From: Crossaster papposus
Taxonomy: Eukaryota; Echinodermata; Asteroidea; Velatida; Solasteridae
Direction: 5' to 3'
Length of the DNA: 64,000 nt
Assembly (NCBI GenBank): GCA_037893245.1
Contig: JBAIAA010000093.1
Span: 1 to 64,000 of the forward strand
The translations under genes and the position numbers were made by a program. Under the pieces are notes generated by a model. It worked only from the letters and a program-made list of their open reading frames with translations. It was not told the origin of the DNA and ran no database searches. This document shows, piece after piece, positions 1 through 11,800 of the stretch. Within the stretch, counting starts at the first letter, position 1. Every line of letters starts with the position of its first letter.

Positions 1-3000
1 TGTTTTTTTCCTCAAATTAGCCTAAATTTGGCTTTTGGGGGAAATTCAAAATTGTAAGGGGTTAGCCTTGCTTTTTCATTAAATTTGACAACATCTGACT
101 TTTTGGGAAAATGTAAAATGTAAGGGGTTAGCCTTGTTTTTTTCTTCAAATTAGCCTTAATTTATCTTTTAGGGGTAATTCAAAATTGTAAGGGGTTAGC
201 CTTGCATTTTTATTGAAATTAGCCTAAATTTTCCGTTTTGGGAAAAATTTAAAATGTAAGGGGTTAGCCTTGGTTTTTTCTTCAAATTAGCCTAAATTTG
301 GCTTTTGGGGAAAATGTAAAATTGTAAGGGGTTAGCCTTGCATTTTTATTGAAAATAGCCAACATTTGACGTTTTGGGAAAAATTTAAAATGTAAGGGGT
401 TAGCCTTGTTTTTTTCTTCAAATTAGCCTTAATTTATCTTTTAGGGGTAATTCAAAATTGTAAGGGGTTAGCCTTGCATTTTTATTGAAATTAGCCTAAA
501 TTTGCCGTTTTGGGAAAAATTTAAAATGTAAGGGCTTAGCCTTGCTTTCTTCTTCAAATTAGCCAAAATTTGACCTTTTAGAAACAAATACATGTGTAAG
601 GGGTTAGCCTTGCTTTCTTCTTCAAATTAGCCAAAATTTGACCTTTTAGAAACAAATACATGTGTAAGGGGTTAGCCTTGCTTTTTTCTTCAAATTAGCC
701 AAAATTTGACGTTTTGGGAAAAATTAAAAATGTAAGGGGTTAGCCTTGTTTTTTTCCTCAAATTAGCCTAAATTTGGCTTTTGGGGGAAATTAAAAATTG
801 TAAGGGGTTAGCCTTGCTTTCTTCTTCAAATTAGCCAAAATTTGACCTTTTAGAAACAAATACATGTGTAAGGGGTTAGCCTTGCTTTCTTCTTCAAATT
901 AGCCAAAATTTGACCTTTTAGAAACAAATACATGTGTAAGGGGTTAGCCTTGCTTTTTTTCTTCAAATTAGCCAAAATTTGACGTTTTGGGAAAAATTAA
1001 AAATGTAAGGGGTTAGCCTTGTTTTTTTCCTCAAATTAGCCTAAATTTGGCTTTTGGGGGAAATTAAAAATTGTAAGGGGTTAGCCTTGCTTTCTTCTTC
1101 AAATTAGCCAAAATTTGACCTTTTAGAAACAAATACATGTGTAAGGGGTTAGCCTTGTTTTTTTCTTTAAATTAGCCAAAATTTGACTTATTGGGGAAAT
1201 GTAAAAGTGTAAGGGGTTAGCCTTGCATTTTTATTGAAAATAGCCAACATTTGACGTTTTGGGAAAAATTTAAAATGTAAGGGGTTAGCCTTGTTTTTTT
1301 CTTCAAATTAGCCTTAATTTATCTTTTAGGGGTAATTCAAAATTGTAAGGGGTTAGCCTTGCATTTTTATTGAAATTAGCCTAAATTTGCCGTTTTGGGA
1401 AAAATTAAAAATGTAAGGGGTTAGCCTTGTTTTTTTCCTCAAATTAGCCTAAATTTTGCTTTATGGGGAAATTCAAAATTGTAAGGGGTTAGCCTTGCTT
1501 TCTTCTTCAAATTAGCCAAAATTTGACCTTTTAGAAACAAATACATGTGTAAGGGGTTAGCCTTGTTTTTTTCTTTAAATTAGCCAAAATTTGACCTTTT
1601 AGAACAAAAATACATGTGTAAGGGGTTAGCCTTGTTTTTTTCCTCAAATTTGACAACATCTGACTTTTTTGGGAAAATGTAAAAGTGTAAGGGGTTAGCC
1701 TTGCATTTTTATTGAAAATAGCCAACATTTGACGTTTTGGGAAAAATTTAAAATGTAAGGGGTTAGCCTTGTTTTTTTCTTCAAATTAGCCTTAATTTAT
1801 CTTTTAGGGGTAATTCAAAATTGTAAGGGGTTAGCCTTGCATTTTTATTGAAATTAGCCTAAATTTGCCGTTTTGGGAAAAATTTTAAATGTAAGGGCTT
1901 AGCATTGCTTTCTTCTTCAAATTAGCCCAAATTTGACCTTTTAGAAACAAATACATGTGTAAGGGGTTAGCCTTGTTTTTTTCTTCAAATTAGCAAAAAT
2001 TTGACCTTTTAGAAACAAATACATGTGTAAGGGGTTAGCCTTGTTTTTTTCTTCAAATTAGCCAAAATTTGACGCTTTGGGAAAAATTTAAAATGTAAGG
2101 GGTTAGCCTTGGTTTTTTCCTCAAATTAGCCTAAATTTGGCTTTTTGGGAAAATGTAAAATTGTAAGGGGTTAGCCTTGCATTTTTATTGAAAATAGCCA
2201 ACATTTGACGTTTTGGAAAAAATAAAAAATGTAAGGGGTTAGCCTTGCTTTCTTCTTCAAATTAGCCAAAATTTGACCTTTTAGAAACAAATACATGTGT
2301 AAGGGGTTAGCCTTGTTTTTTTCTTTAAATTAGCCAAAATTTGACCTTTTAGAACAAAAATACATGTGTAAGGGGTTAGCCTTGTTTTTTTCCTCAAATT
2401 AGCCTAAATTTATCTTTTAGGGGTAATTCAAAATTGTAAGGGGTTAGCCTTGCATTTTTATTGAAATTAGCCTAAATTTGCCGTTTTGGGAAAAATTTTA
2501 AATGTAAGGGCTTAGCATTGCTTTCTTCTTCAAATTAGCCCAAATTTGACCTTTTAGAAACAAATACATGTGTAAGGGGTTAGCCTTGTTTTTTTCTTCA
2601 AATTAGCAAAAATTTGACCTTTTAGAAACAAATACATGTGTAAGGGGTTAGCCTTGTTTTTTTCTTCAAATTAGCCAAAATTTGACGCTTTGGGAAAAAT
2701 TTAAAATGTAAGGGGTTAGCCTTGGTTTTTTCCTCAAATTAGCCTAAATTTGGCTTTTTGGGAAAATGTAAAATTGTAAGGGGTTAGCCTTGCATTTTTA
2801 TTGAAAATAGCCAACATTTGACGTTTTGGAAAAAATAAAAAATGTAAGGGGTTAGCCTTGCTTTCTTCTTCAAATTAGCCAAAATTTGACCTTTTAGAAA
2901 CAAATACATGTGTAAGGGGTTAGCCTTGTTTTTTTCTTTAAATTAGCCAAAATTTGACCTTTTAGAACAAAAATACATGTGTAAGGGGTTAGCCTTGTTT

Positions 3001-5555
3001 TTTTCCTCAAATTAGCCTAAATTTGGCTTTTGGGGGAAATTCAAAATTATAAGGGGTTAGCCTTGCTTTTTCATTAAATTTGACAACATCTGACTTTTTG
3101 GGAAAATGTAAAAGTGTAAGGGGTTAGCCTTGCATTTTTATTGAAAATAGCCAACATTTGACGTTTTGGGAAAAATTTAAAATGTAAGGGGTTAGCCTTG
3201 TTTTTTTCTTCAAATTAGCCTTAATTTATCTTTTAGGGGTAATTCAAAATTGTAAGGGGTTAGCCTTGCATTTTTATTGAAATTAGCCTAAATTTGCCGT
3301 TTTGGGAAAAAAATTAAATGTAAGGGCTTAGCATTGCTTTCTTCTTCAAATTAGCCCAAATTTGACCTTTTAGAAACAAATACATGTGTAAGGGGTTAGC
3401 CTTGTTTTTTTCTTCAAATTAGCAAAAATTTGACCTTTTAGAAACAAATACATGTGTAAGGGGTTAGCCTTGTTTTTTTCTTCAAATTAGCAAAAATTTG
3501 ACGCTTTGGGAAAAATTTAAAATGTAAGGGGTTAGCCTTGGTTTTTTCCTCAAATTAGCCTAAATTTGGCTTTTTGGGAAAATGTAAAATTGTAAGGGGT
3601 TAGCCTTGCATTTTTATTGAAAATAGCCAACATTTGACGTTTTGGAAAAAATAAAAAATGTAAGGGGTTAGCCTTGCTTTCTTCTTCAAATTAGCCAAAA
3701 TTTGACCTTTTAGAAACAAATACATGTGTAAGGGGTTAGCCTTGTTTTTTTCTTTAAATTAGCCAAAATTTGACCTTTTAGAACAAAAATACATGTGTAA
3801 GGGGTTAGCCTTGTTTTTTTCCTCAAATTAGCCTAAATTTGGCTTTTGGGGGAAATTCAAAATTATAAGGGGTTAGCCTTGCTTTTTCATTAAATTTGAC
3901 AACATCTGACTTTTTGGGAAAATGTAAAAGTGTAAGGGGTTAGCCTTGCATTTTTATTGAAAATAGCCAACATTTGACGTTTTGGGAAAAATTAAAAATG
4001 TAAGGGGTTAGCCTTGTTTTTTTCTTCAAATTAGCCTTAATTTATCTTTTAGGGGTAATTCAAAATTGTAAGGGGTTAGCCTTGCATTTTTATTGAAATT
4101 AGCCTAAATTTGCCGTTTTGGGAAAAATTAAAAATGTAAGGGCTTAGCATTGCTTTCTTCTTCAAATTAGCCAAAATTTGACCTTTTAGAAACAAATACA
4201 TGTGTAAGGGGTTAGCCTTGTTTTTTTCTTCAAATTAGCCAAAATTTGACCTTTTAGAAACAAATACATGTGTAAGGGGTTAGCCTTGTTTTTTTCTTCA
4301 AATTAGCCTAAATTTGGCTTTTGGGGAAAATGTAAAATTGTAAGGGGTTAGCCTTGCATTTTTATTGAAAATAGCCAACATTTGACGTTTTGGGAAAAAA
4401 TTCAAATGTAAGGGGTTAGTCTTGATTTTTTCCTCAAATTAGCCTAAATTTGGCTTTTTGGGAAAATGTAAAATTGTAAGGGGTTAGCCTTGCATTTTTA
4501 TTAAAAATAGCCAACATTTGACGTTTTGGGAAAAATAAAAAATGTAAGGGGTTAGCCTTGCATTTTTATTGAAAATAGCCAACATTTGACGTTTTGGAAA
4601 AAATTTAAAAGGTAAAGGGTTAGCCTTGTTTTTTTCTTCAAATTAGCCTTAATTTACCTTTTAGGGGTAATTCAAAATTGTAAGGGGTTAGCCTTGCATT
4701 TGTATTGAAATTAGCCTAGATTTGACTTTTTTGAAAAAATTTAAAATGTAAGGGGTTAGCCTTGCTTTCTTCTTCAAATTAGCAAAAATTTGACCTTTTA
4801 GAAACAAATACATGTATAAGGGGTTAGCCTTGTTTTTTCTTCAAATTAGCCAAAATTCGAAATTATTGGAAAATGTAAAATTATAAGGGGTTAGCCTTGC
4901 ATTGTTATTGAAATTAGCAAAAATTTGACTTTTGGGGGAAATGTAAAATTGTAAGGGGTTAGCCTTGCATTTTTATTGAAAATAGCCAACATTTGACGTT
5001 TTGGGAAAAATAAAAAATGTAAGGGGTTAGCCTTGCATTTTTATTGAAAATAGCCAACATTTGCCGTTTTGGGAAAAATTTAAAATGCAAGGGGTTAGCC
5101 TTGCTTTCTTCTTCAAATTAACCAAAATTTGACCTTTTAGAAACAAATACATGTCTAAGGGATTAGCCTTGTTTTTTTCTTCAAATTAGCCAAAATTTGA
5201 CCTTTTAGAAACAAATACATGTGTAAGGGGTTAGCCTTGTTTTTTTCTTCAAATTAGCCAAAATTTGACGTTTTGGGAAAAATTCAAAATGGAAGGGGTT
5301 AGCCTTGTTTTTTTCCTCAAATTAGCCTAAACTTGGCTTTTGGGGGAAATTCGAAATTGTAAGGGGTTAGCCTTGCTTTTTCATTGAATTTGACAAAATT
5401 TGACTTTTTGGCAAAATTATAAATTGTAAGGGGTTAGCCTTGCTTTTTTAATAATATGTACCAACTTAACATTATAGGGGGGTTAGCCTTACATTTTTAT
5501 TAAATTTGGGGGAAAATGACCTTTTTAAAAATGTAAGTGGTTAGCCTTGAACTGT
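1..5555. repeat. Tandem satellite, ~68-bp monomer with higher-order repeats
   Basis: About 80 head-to-tail monomers of roughly 66-69 bp fill this stretch and run off the left edge. Each carries the near-invariant core GTAAGGGGTTAGCCTTG followed by an AT-rich variable part. Several monomer variants recur in a fixed order. The rare variant AAGGGCTTAGCATTGC occurs near 1891, 2504, 3320 and 4136, giving spacings of 613, 816 and 816 bp, i.e. 9 and 12 monomers. The right end decays gradually between about 5430 and 5555. No gene is credible inside; short open frames are by-products of the repeat. Confidence 0.97.
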
Positions 5556-6181
5556 TCACAAATAAAATAAAAAATCAAAGGGGACAACAAATTTACTTTT
5601 AGTTGAAAGTCATGCAGGTTTATTTAATATGACATTTTTTTCTTGAAAGAATAGTATAATCTTCATCAAGTCAAATAATTATTCAGAACAGAGGTACAGA
5701 CTTGAAATATAATTGAACTATGAAAAAGAAACATGAAAATACAGCATTAGCAGCCAGAAAAAAACTTACTTAGAGAAGAAACACAATGTTTCACAGAAAG
5801 AATATAATGAATGGCTACCAAAAAAACCACCAAACATAACACACAAAAAACCTGATAATTAGATGCAAGTAAATTTGAACTTTAAGCCAATCACAAGAAT
5901 ATTGTAAAGTCACAAACCCAAAGTTTGGAATTGAAATGTAAACCAGCCAGTTATTAACATGCAGTTTTTGGAGGTGGGCAAGTTGTAACATCAAATTGTG
6001 ATCTTTTGAACTGAACGTCAAGATATCAATGACTTTTCTAGATGAATAGTGAATAATATGCTTGAACGTAAGGAAAATAGGGAATTGGAGAGTTTTGGAA
6101 GGTGGCTAATAGACTTATGTGGGCGGAAATCACAAATTTACCAGTTGAGTTTATCAGCATTTACATAGCAGAGACAGTACA

Positions 6182-6513
6182 ATAAACTAGTTCGGTATTC
6201 CAACTGCACATGTGCACAACAAGATAAACAATAAAGATAAATGCGCACACAAGGCTATGGAGGAACTGAATCTGCATTCTGTTTAATTTTGTGTGCAATC
6301 GAAACGATGACGGAGACTTTTGTTCAAACAAAAGTTTGGACACACAAGACACCTGAAAACACTTCACTGTCCAAAGTTTTGTTTTTAAATGTTCAGAACA
6401 CTATAAATTTGCTGGTACGCGCTATGTTTTTGCACGTGCTGAAATGTTTTCTTGAAAGAAAATCCAATCTTCTTGTGCACATACGTAGTTGGAATACTGA
6501 ACAGGCTTATAGT
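6182..6513. mobile_element. MITE-like inverted-repeat element
   Basis: Imperfect terminal inverted repeats of about 30 bp bound this ~330-bp stretch. The left end reads GTTCGGTATTCCAACT then TGTGCACAA. The right end reads TTGTGCACA then AGTTGGAATACTGAAC. A 105-codon open frame between them has no recognisable domain and is probably incidental. Target duplications are not clear, so the superfamily is unknown. Confidence 0.5.
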
Positions 6514-7044
6514 TGCATAACCTCAACTTCACATCAGCCACTACTGCATGGATTCTGATCAGCTTTTATCTTTGACTTTGACTTTAATATTTTACTTGTT
6601 TTTTTTAGATACAGCATTTTGTCACATCTTTGTATAACCTGTATTTAACATCAACACTTGAAACTCACATCTTGGTAATATATATTTGGGATACAGCCTT
6701 GGTATAAATATATTAATTTTGTATTTAACACATACTTGTTATTAACCCTAACCAAACTGGATCCACCCAAAACCCAACAGCATGTTTTGTAATAGGATTG
6801 TTACTGGACCCCCAAACTGATTGTCCTTTACAATGGGTTAGGCATACCTCCAGAATCAGAGTCCAACAGTTTAAGTATACAGTTTATTATAATGTGCTGG
6901 ATGGGTATGGTTCTTAGTAAATTACAAGGGGGAGTTAGGATTAATACATACTTACATCCTAATTTAAAAGCAAGATGAAGGGAATTTTTACAATTTGTTT
7001 TAAAATATTTTGTTTAAAAGACTATTCTTTGTTCCCCCTTTTTT

Positions 7045-7293
7045 TTAACCAGTTTGCGCCGGAGGTCGTACATGTATATTATACATGCAAAGTTTCCCCC
7101 GGATTCAAAACGGATGACGCATAAACATCACAAGCAAGGCCTGGAAATGTTGGTCAGCAGCGAGCAAGGCCGGGAATGCGTGGGTGTGCTTCCCGGTACC
7201 ATCGGCCTGAACACGCCTCGGATCGAGTTTCGTTTAAAATAATCCCGCGCCTTGGCTCAGTGATGTTAAAATAATCCGGCGCAAACTGGTTAA
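7045..7293. mobile_element. piggyBac-like MITE with TTAA target site
   Basis: A 249-bp element bounded by TTAA on both sides. The perfect 14-bp terminal inverted repeats are CCAGTTTGCGCCGG and its complement CCGGCGCAAACTGG. TTAA target duplication and termini starting CC are typical of piggyBac-superfamily non-autonomous elements. The interior is GC-rich compared with the flanks and has no transposase. Confidence 0.75.
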
Positions 7294-7360
7294 CAAACAT
7301 TTTTTGATTATTCCAAACAAATTATGTCCATGCAACATAAACCCTGTATGTGAAAGACAC

Positions 7361-7431
7361 ATGATCTTGTGATCTTGTCAAGTGATCTTGTCAAGTGATC
7401 TTGTCAAGTGATCTTGTCAAATGATCTTGTC
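7361..7431. repeat. 13-bp tandem repeat
   Basis: The unit GATCTTGTCAAGT repeats about five and a half times with one late variant. It lies in non-coding sequence downstream of TRAK. Confidence 0.85.
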
Positions 7432-8879
7432 TTAAGAAGTGTTAAATGACATTCAGGTTGGGAAACCTATGACAGACACGTAACACAACAGACAGTGATC
7501 ATCAAAACAAATACAAATATTTAAAAACTGCAAACAAAATAGGTTTTGTAATTGACAGAGATACCGACTCATCTCAATTCAAATTTAGAGACGAGTTCCT
7601 GACAACCTGTCGGTGGGATCATTTATTTTGTCTGAAATCGTCGTTTGTCCGGGACAAAAAAAAACAGCATCAGGTTGCAACATTCTTTCCAAAAGAATTA
7701 TTAAAAACTCGAAATAAAAACTACAATTTTGTTTCCGATTTCTTAATTTGCACACGACCGTTCCTGAGCATATGCAAATCTAAAAAAGGAAATCTAACAA
7801 ATAAAAACTAAAAAACTAAAAACATAAAATAAATAAACAGCAACAACGTAAACTTATATTGCACTTTTGAAAATTATAAATTCTGGTGTAGCATAAAAAG
7901 AGTATCAAAATTAAAATCATTCAATAAATGTTCAAAATATTTTTAAAAAGTAACACAAATTCCTAAATGTGCTGCAATATTGCTTCCTGATTAAAAAAGA
8001 AAGTAAATTCCATTTGAAATTGTGATTAAAAAAATATTCAGAGTTGAATTGCAGTCCCTGCAAGTCCAGTCACAATTCCAACACTGTGTGGCTTAAAGAC
8101 ACCTTTTATCACTTGTTGCAATACAGGGAAAGTGGACCTATTGTACAACATGTTGTATACATGAAATACAACTTTGAAAACATTGGTTTAGAAATAGATC
8201 CTGAAGTTTCTTGATAAAAAGTACATGGACTTGCTTAAACAAACGCAGTTTATTGTGATCACTTGCCACTGTTCAGGGCCAATTCCAATAAACAGCTTAG
8301 CACATACAGTCATTTGTTAGGTGGATATTGCTTAGCAGAAAGCTCACCAGCCAAAGTAATTGTAACTGGTTCTTTGCATTTTTTTTTAAATTTATTTTTT
8401 AATACTAAGCACAGACACATCTGCTTAGTAATATTTTCTGCTTGTCGAATAAATGAAATTGGGTCCAGGTGTTTTGAAGTTATAAACCGACAATTCTGTG
8501 GTGACAGTACCTGTTCATTTTCAGGATCATACATTGATCATACATTGTTCAGTTAGGAGACAACTAGCATGTGGTTATGCGGCTAATTTTAAGTAGTTTT
8601 AAAGGATGCCTCATCATTTACTCTAGCTCAGCTTTATCAACATCAATTAAATCTTGTTAAATATTGGCAACATTTTGGTTTCCATTGCATTCAATGGCGT
8701 TTCAGTTTGACTGAATTTAAATTATCACAAATATAGCACTCCATTATTTTTTTAATTATTTTTTTAAAACAGTTTTCAGCATTCAACTGTTGTACTTGAT
8801 AACTTATCTCTGACACACACACTTGCTGTCCACTAAAGCTAAAACACACACTTGCTTATTTGCATACACTTGTATCTTG

Positions 8880-11800
8880 TTATAGCACAGGGCCTGGCTT
8901 ACGGTTGCCTTTTAAGGAGGGAAGGTTTCCCGCCAACATTGTAACAGGGCTTTTGATCCTGTGTGGTATGGCTTGCGCAGGTGAACCTTTCATTTGGCTC
9001 ACTCTTTCCTTCATTTGTTCTCCAATAGGAAGCACAGAAGGCCTGGATGCACCAAGTAAAGAAGCTAGGCCAACACTGGGTACTAGCGATTGATGAGATG
9101 GTTCCGTTGATTTTGAACTGATTGACAAGACCGACGATCGTGGCCGGGAAGTCACACTCCCTGATGATGATGATGATATAAGGGAAGCTAAACCCTGTTG
9201 CCCTGACGACGATTGGGCTCCGTAGCCCATTACACTTTGACCATATGTGTGGAATCCAGAAGATCTGGGGTGACTAGAAACAGTTGACATGTGACCTGTA
9301 CTGGGCAAACCCTGTTGATTGGGGTGACTAGAAACAGTTGACATGTGGCCTGTGCTGGTGATGGGTACACCCTGTTGCTTGGGGTGACTAGAAACAGTTG
9401 ACATGTGGCCTGCGCTGGGTAAACCCTGTTGCTTGGGGTGACTAGAAACAGTTGACATGTAACCTGTGCTGGTGATGGGCAAACCCTGTTGCTTGGGGTG
9501 ACTAGAAACAGTTGGCATGTGGCCTGCGCTGCCTGAACCCTGTTGCTTAGGGCAACTAGAAACAGTTTCCGTGGAGCTAAGTGCAGAGAGTAAGCCGATG
9601 CCATGGCAACCTGCTTGGCTCCTGTTAGATTGACTACCCTTGTTACTGTACACACTGGTTGATTTGGCCGAACTAGATAAACTTGAAGCAAAGTTTGAGT
9701 TTGGACCTGATAGGACAGTATTATAGCCCGGCACACTGCGGTTGGTAGAAACAGTCCCCGTGAAGATCATTTCAAATGGGGGATTAGAAACAGTTGGTGC
9801 GGGCATGGTGGTACCAAATCCAAGTTCAATTCCCGAGTCGTCAGATGAGAAGAGTTTTCTTGGGACTATAGCGTCAGTGCCGAGGCTACTGCTCCGATGA
9901 ACTGTTCCATCATGTGTGCCGAAGACACCCGGTGGACTGTAGCCACCAACAGCACCCTCTATACCCATGCAGGAACTCTCTACAGTCAATGTTGACGAGG
10001 AGGGTCCAGGCACGGCTAATCTGGGAGTATGTACGGGACTCATCACAACGTCTCGGGTGCGTATGCTTGGTATACTCGGCTGACTTTGCAAGGTCCGCGC
10101 CCGACGCTCCGAGGTCTCCTTCTCAGCACGGATCTTACGGACCTTCTCCATTAACCGGGTCTTGGTCTCCGGGTCCAAGGCAGCCGTGATGTTCCTGGAG
10201 CGCACCGGCACGGCAAAGCGAGAGAAGATCTTGCTAGAGATGCGATGCAGGCGTGGCGGCTCCTCCGAATCCAACCGTGACACGTCTTCCCTTTTTGCCT
10301 CCGAGGCGCTCTTTAATGGAACGTACGACACGGCACCAAACATGTTCAATCCAGCGTTTACCCCAGCCGGGTTAATAGCAGCTGCTTCTACTTTGGTCAA
10401 GACTTTAGGTTCTGTGGTCTGGTCCACGTCTCGTTCATTCAAGACCTGGGCTAGGCCCAAAGATGTGCTGAACGTCTTGGCAGCCATAGGCTTAGGAGCC
10501 TTGCTGATGTGTTCAGTGTTGGCCATCCGGGGACCTTGGTTACTATGAAAAGAGAAACAAATACAACTAAATAAACTGTCAGTCAATGTTAAGGAGACAG
10601 CTTGAATTGAAAAAGCCCAGGACCACCCAAGAGTTAGTGTGCTTCACCAACTAACTCAATATTATTATCTTTACCAAACACTCAAGGCGTTAATTAAGTG
10701 GATATCTCAAAATCTTTCTGTTCAGCTTATAATACTTCTTAAATAAACAAGGCAGAAGCTTCAATTAAATCACACCCTTGCAATCAAATAATCTCCAAAG
10801 TATCGCTATAATGGGAGCATTTACCTTGAAGTAAGCAGAGTGTTATCCAATAGACCAATGGTGCTGGTGGTATAGGTGAATGTACTAGATGTGCAGACAA
10901 AACACTTACTGGGAACGCAAGTCCGTTCTGTAATTATAGTAAAGAATTGAACAAATCAATTCTTGTTTTCATTATTTTATTCTTAATAAATACTCTAGCT
11001 TGTGCACTCTAAATAATATGCACATCCAATCCAGCGATGCCTTCAATGTAGGTTTCTTTTTCAAGGACAAAATGACAAATTTCATGACCAATACACAGTT
11101 TTAACATCACGTTTGAGTCGTGTAGGATTCCACAACTTGTCTAGGATTGATCAATTTTCATGATAGATTTATTTCCAGGATATTTTAGGATTTGTCCATG
11201 ACCCTATGAAGACAGTTTCCATGTCAGCCACAGTGCCATCCACAGTTCTTTAAGGAACTCCATGACTTACCGATGACTCTACCATGATCAGCCACAGTTT
11301 CATTAACAGTTCCTTAAAGAACTCCATGACTTACCGATGACTCTACCATGATCAGCCACAGTTCCATTAACAGTTCTTAAAGAACTCAATGACTTACCGA
11401 TGACTCTACCATCGTCAGCCACAGTGCCATTAAACAGTTCTCTAAGGAACTCCATGACTTACCGATGACTCTACCCATGATCAGCCACAGTTCCATTAAC
11501 AGTTCTCTAAGGAACTCCATGACTTACCGATGACTACCATCGTCAGCCATAGTGCCATAAATAGTTCCCTAAGGAACTCCATGACTTACCGATGACTCTA
11601 CCATCGTCTTCCACATCGTCCATGGAATAGATACTCCTGTCTCTCTCCAGCTCACGGAAACCTTTCACCATGATACCAGGCCTGGTGTCTAGCATGCTAG
11701 CCATGTGAGGCTGGGCTAAACGCTGCCAGTGGTATAACGTCAACGAACCTGATAACGAACAACGAACCCAAAGTCAACCTAGCTAGTTAAGGACAGATAT

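Larger units (their letters stand above)
5556..8879. other. TRAK 3' flank / probable 3' UTR, AT-rich
   Basis: I see no protein-coding gene between the satellite and the TRAK stop codon. The part next to 8880 should be TRAK 3' UTR on the minus strand. Candidate minus-strand AATAAA signals (plus-strand TTTATT) lie at 8391, 8249 and 5619, but nothing here decides which is used. The stretch also holds two inverted-repeat elements and a 13-mer tandem repeat, listed separately. Confidence 0.5.

Noticed and set aside
1531..1728. 65-codon minus-strand frame inside the satellite
   Set aside because: It only reads the repeat (LTPYT recurs every monomer) and has no independent support.
1..5555. Telomere or CRISPR-like array
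   Set aside because: The core is GGGGTTAGCC, not TTAGGG, and monomers are contiguous and variable throughout with no unique spacers. It is a eukaryotic satellite.
6241..6558. 105-codon plus-strand frame
   Set aside because: It lies between the inverted ends of a MITE-like element and shows no domain or splice context.
9230..9736. 168-codon frame in the TRAK last exon
   Set aside because: It is an out-of-frame reading of the coding minisatellite; the other frame matches TRAK and stays open for the whole exon.
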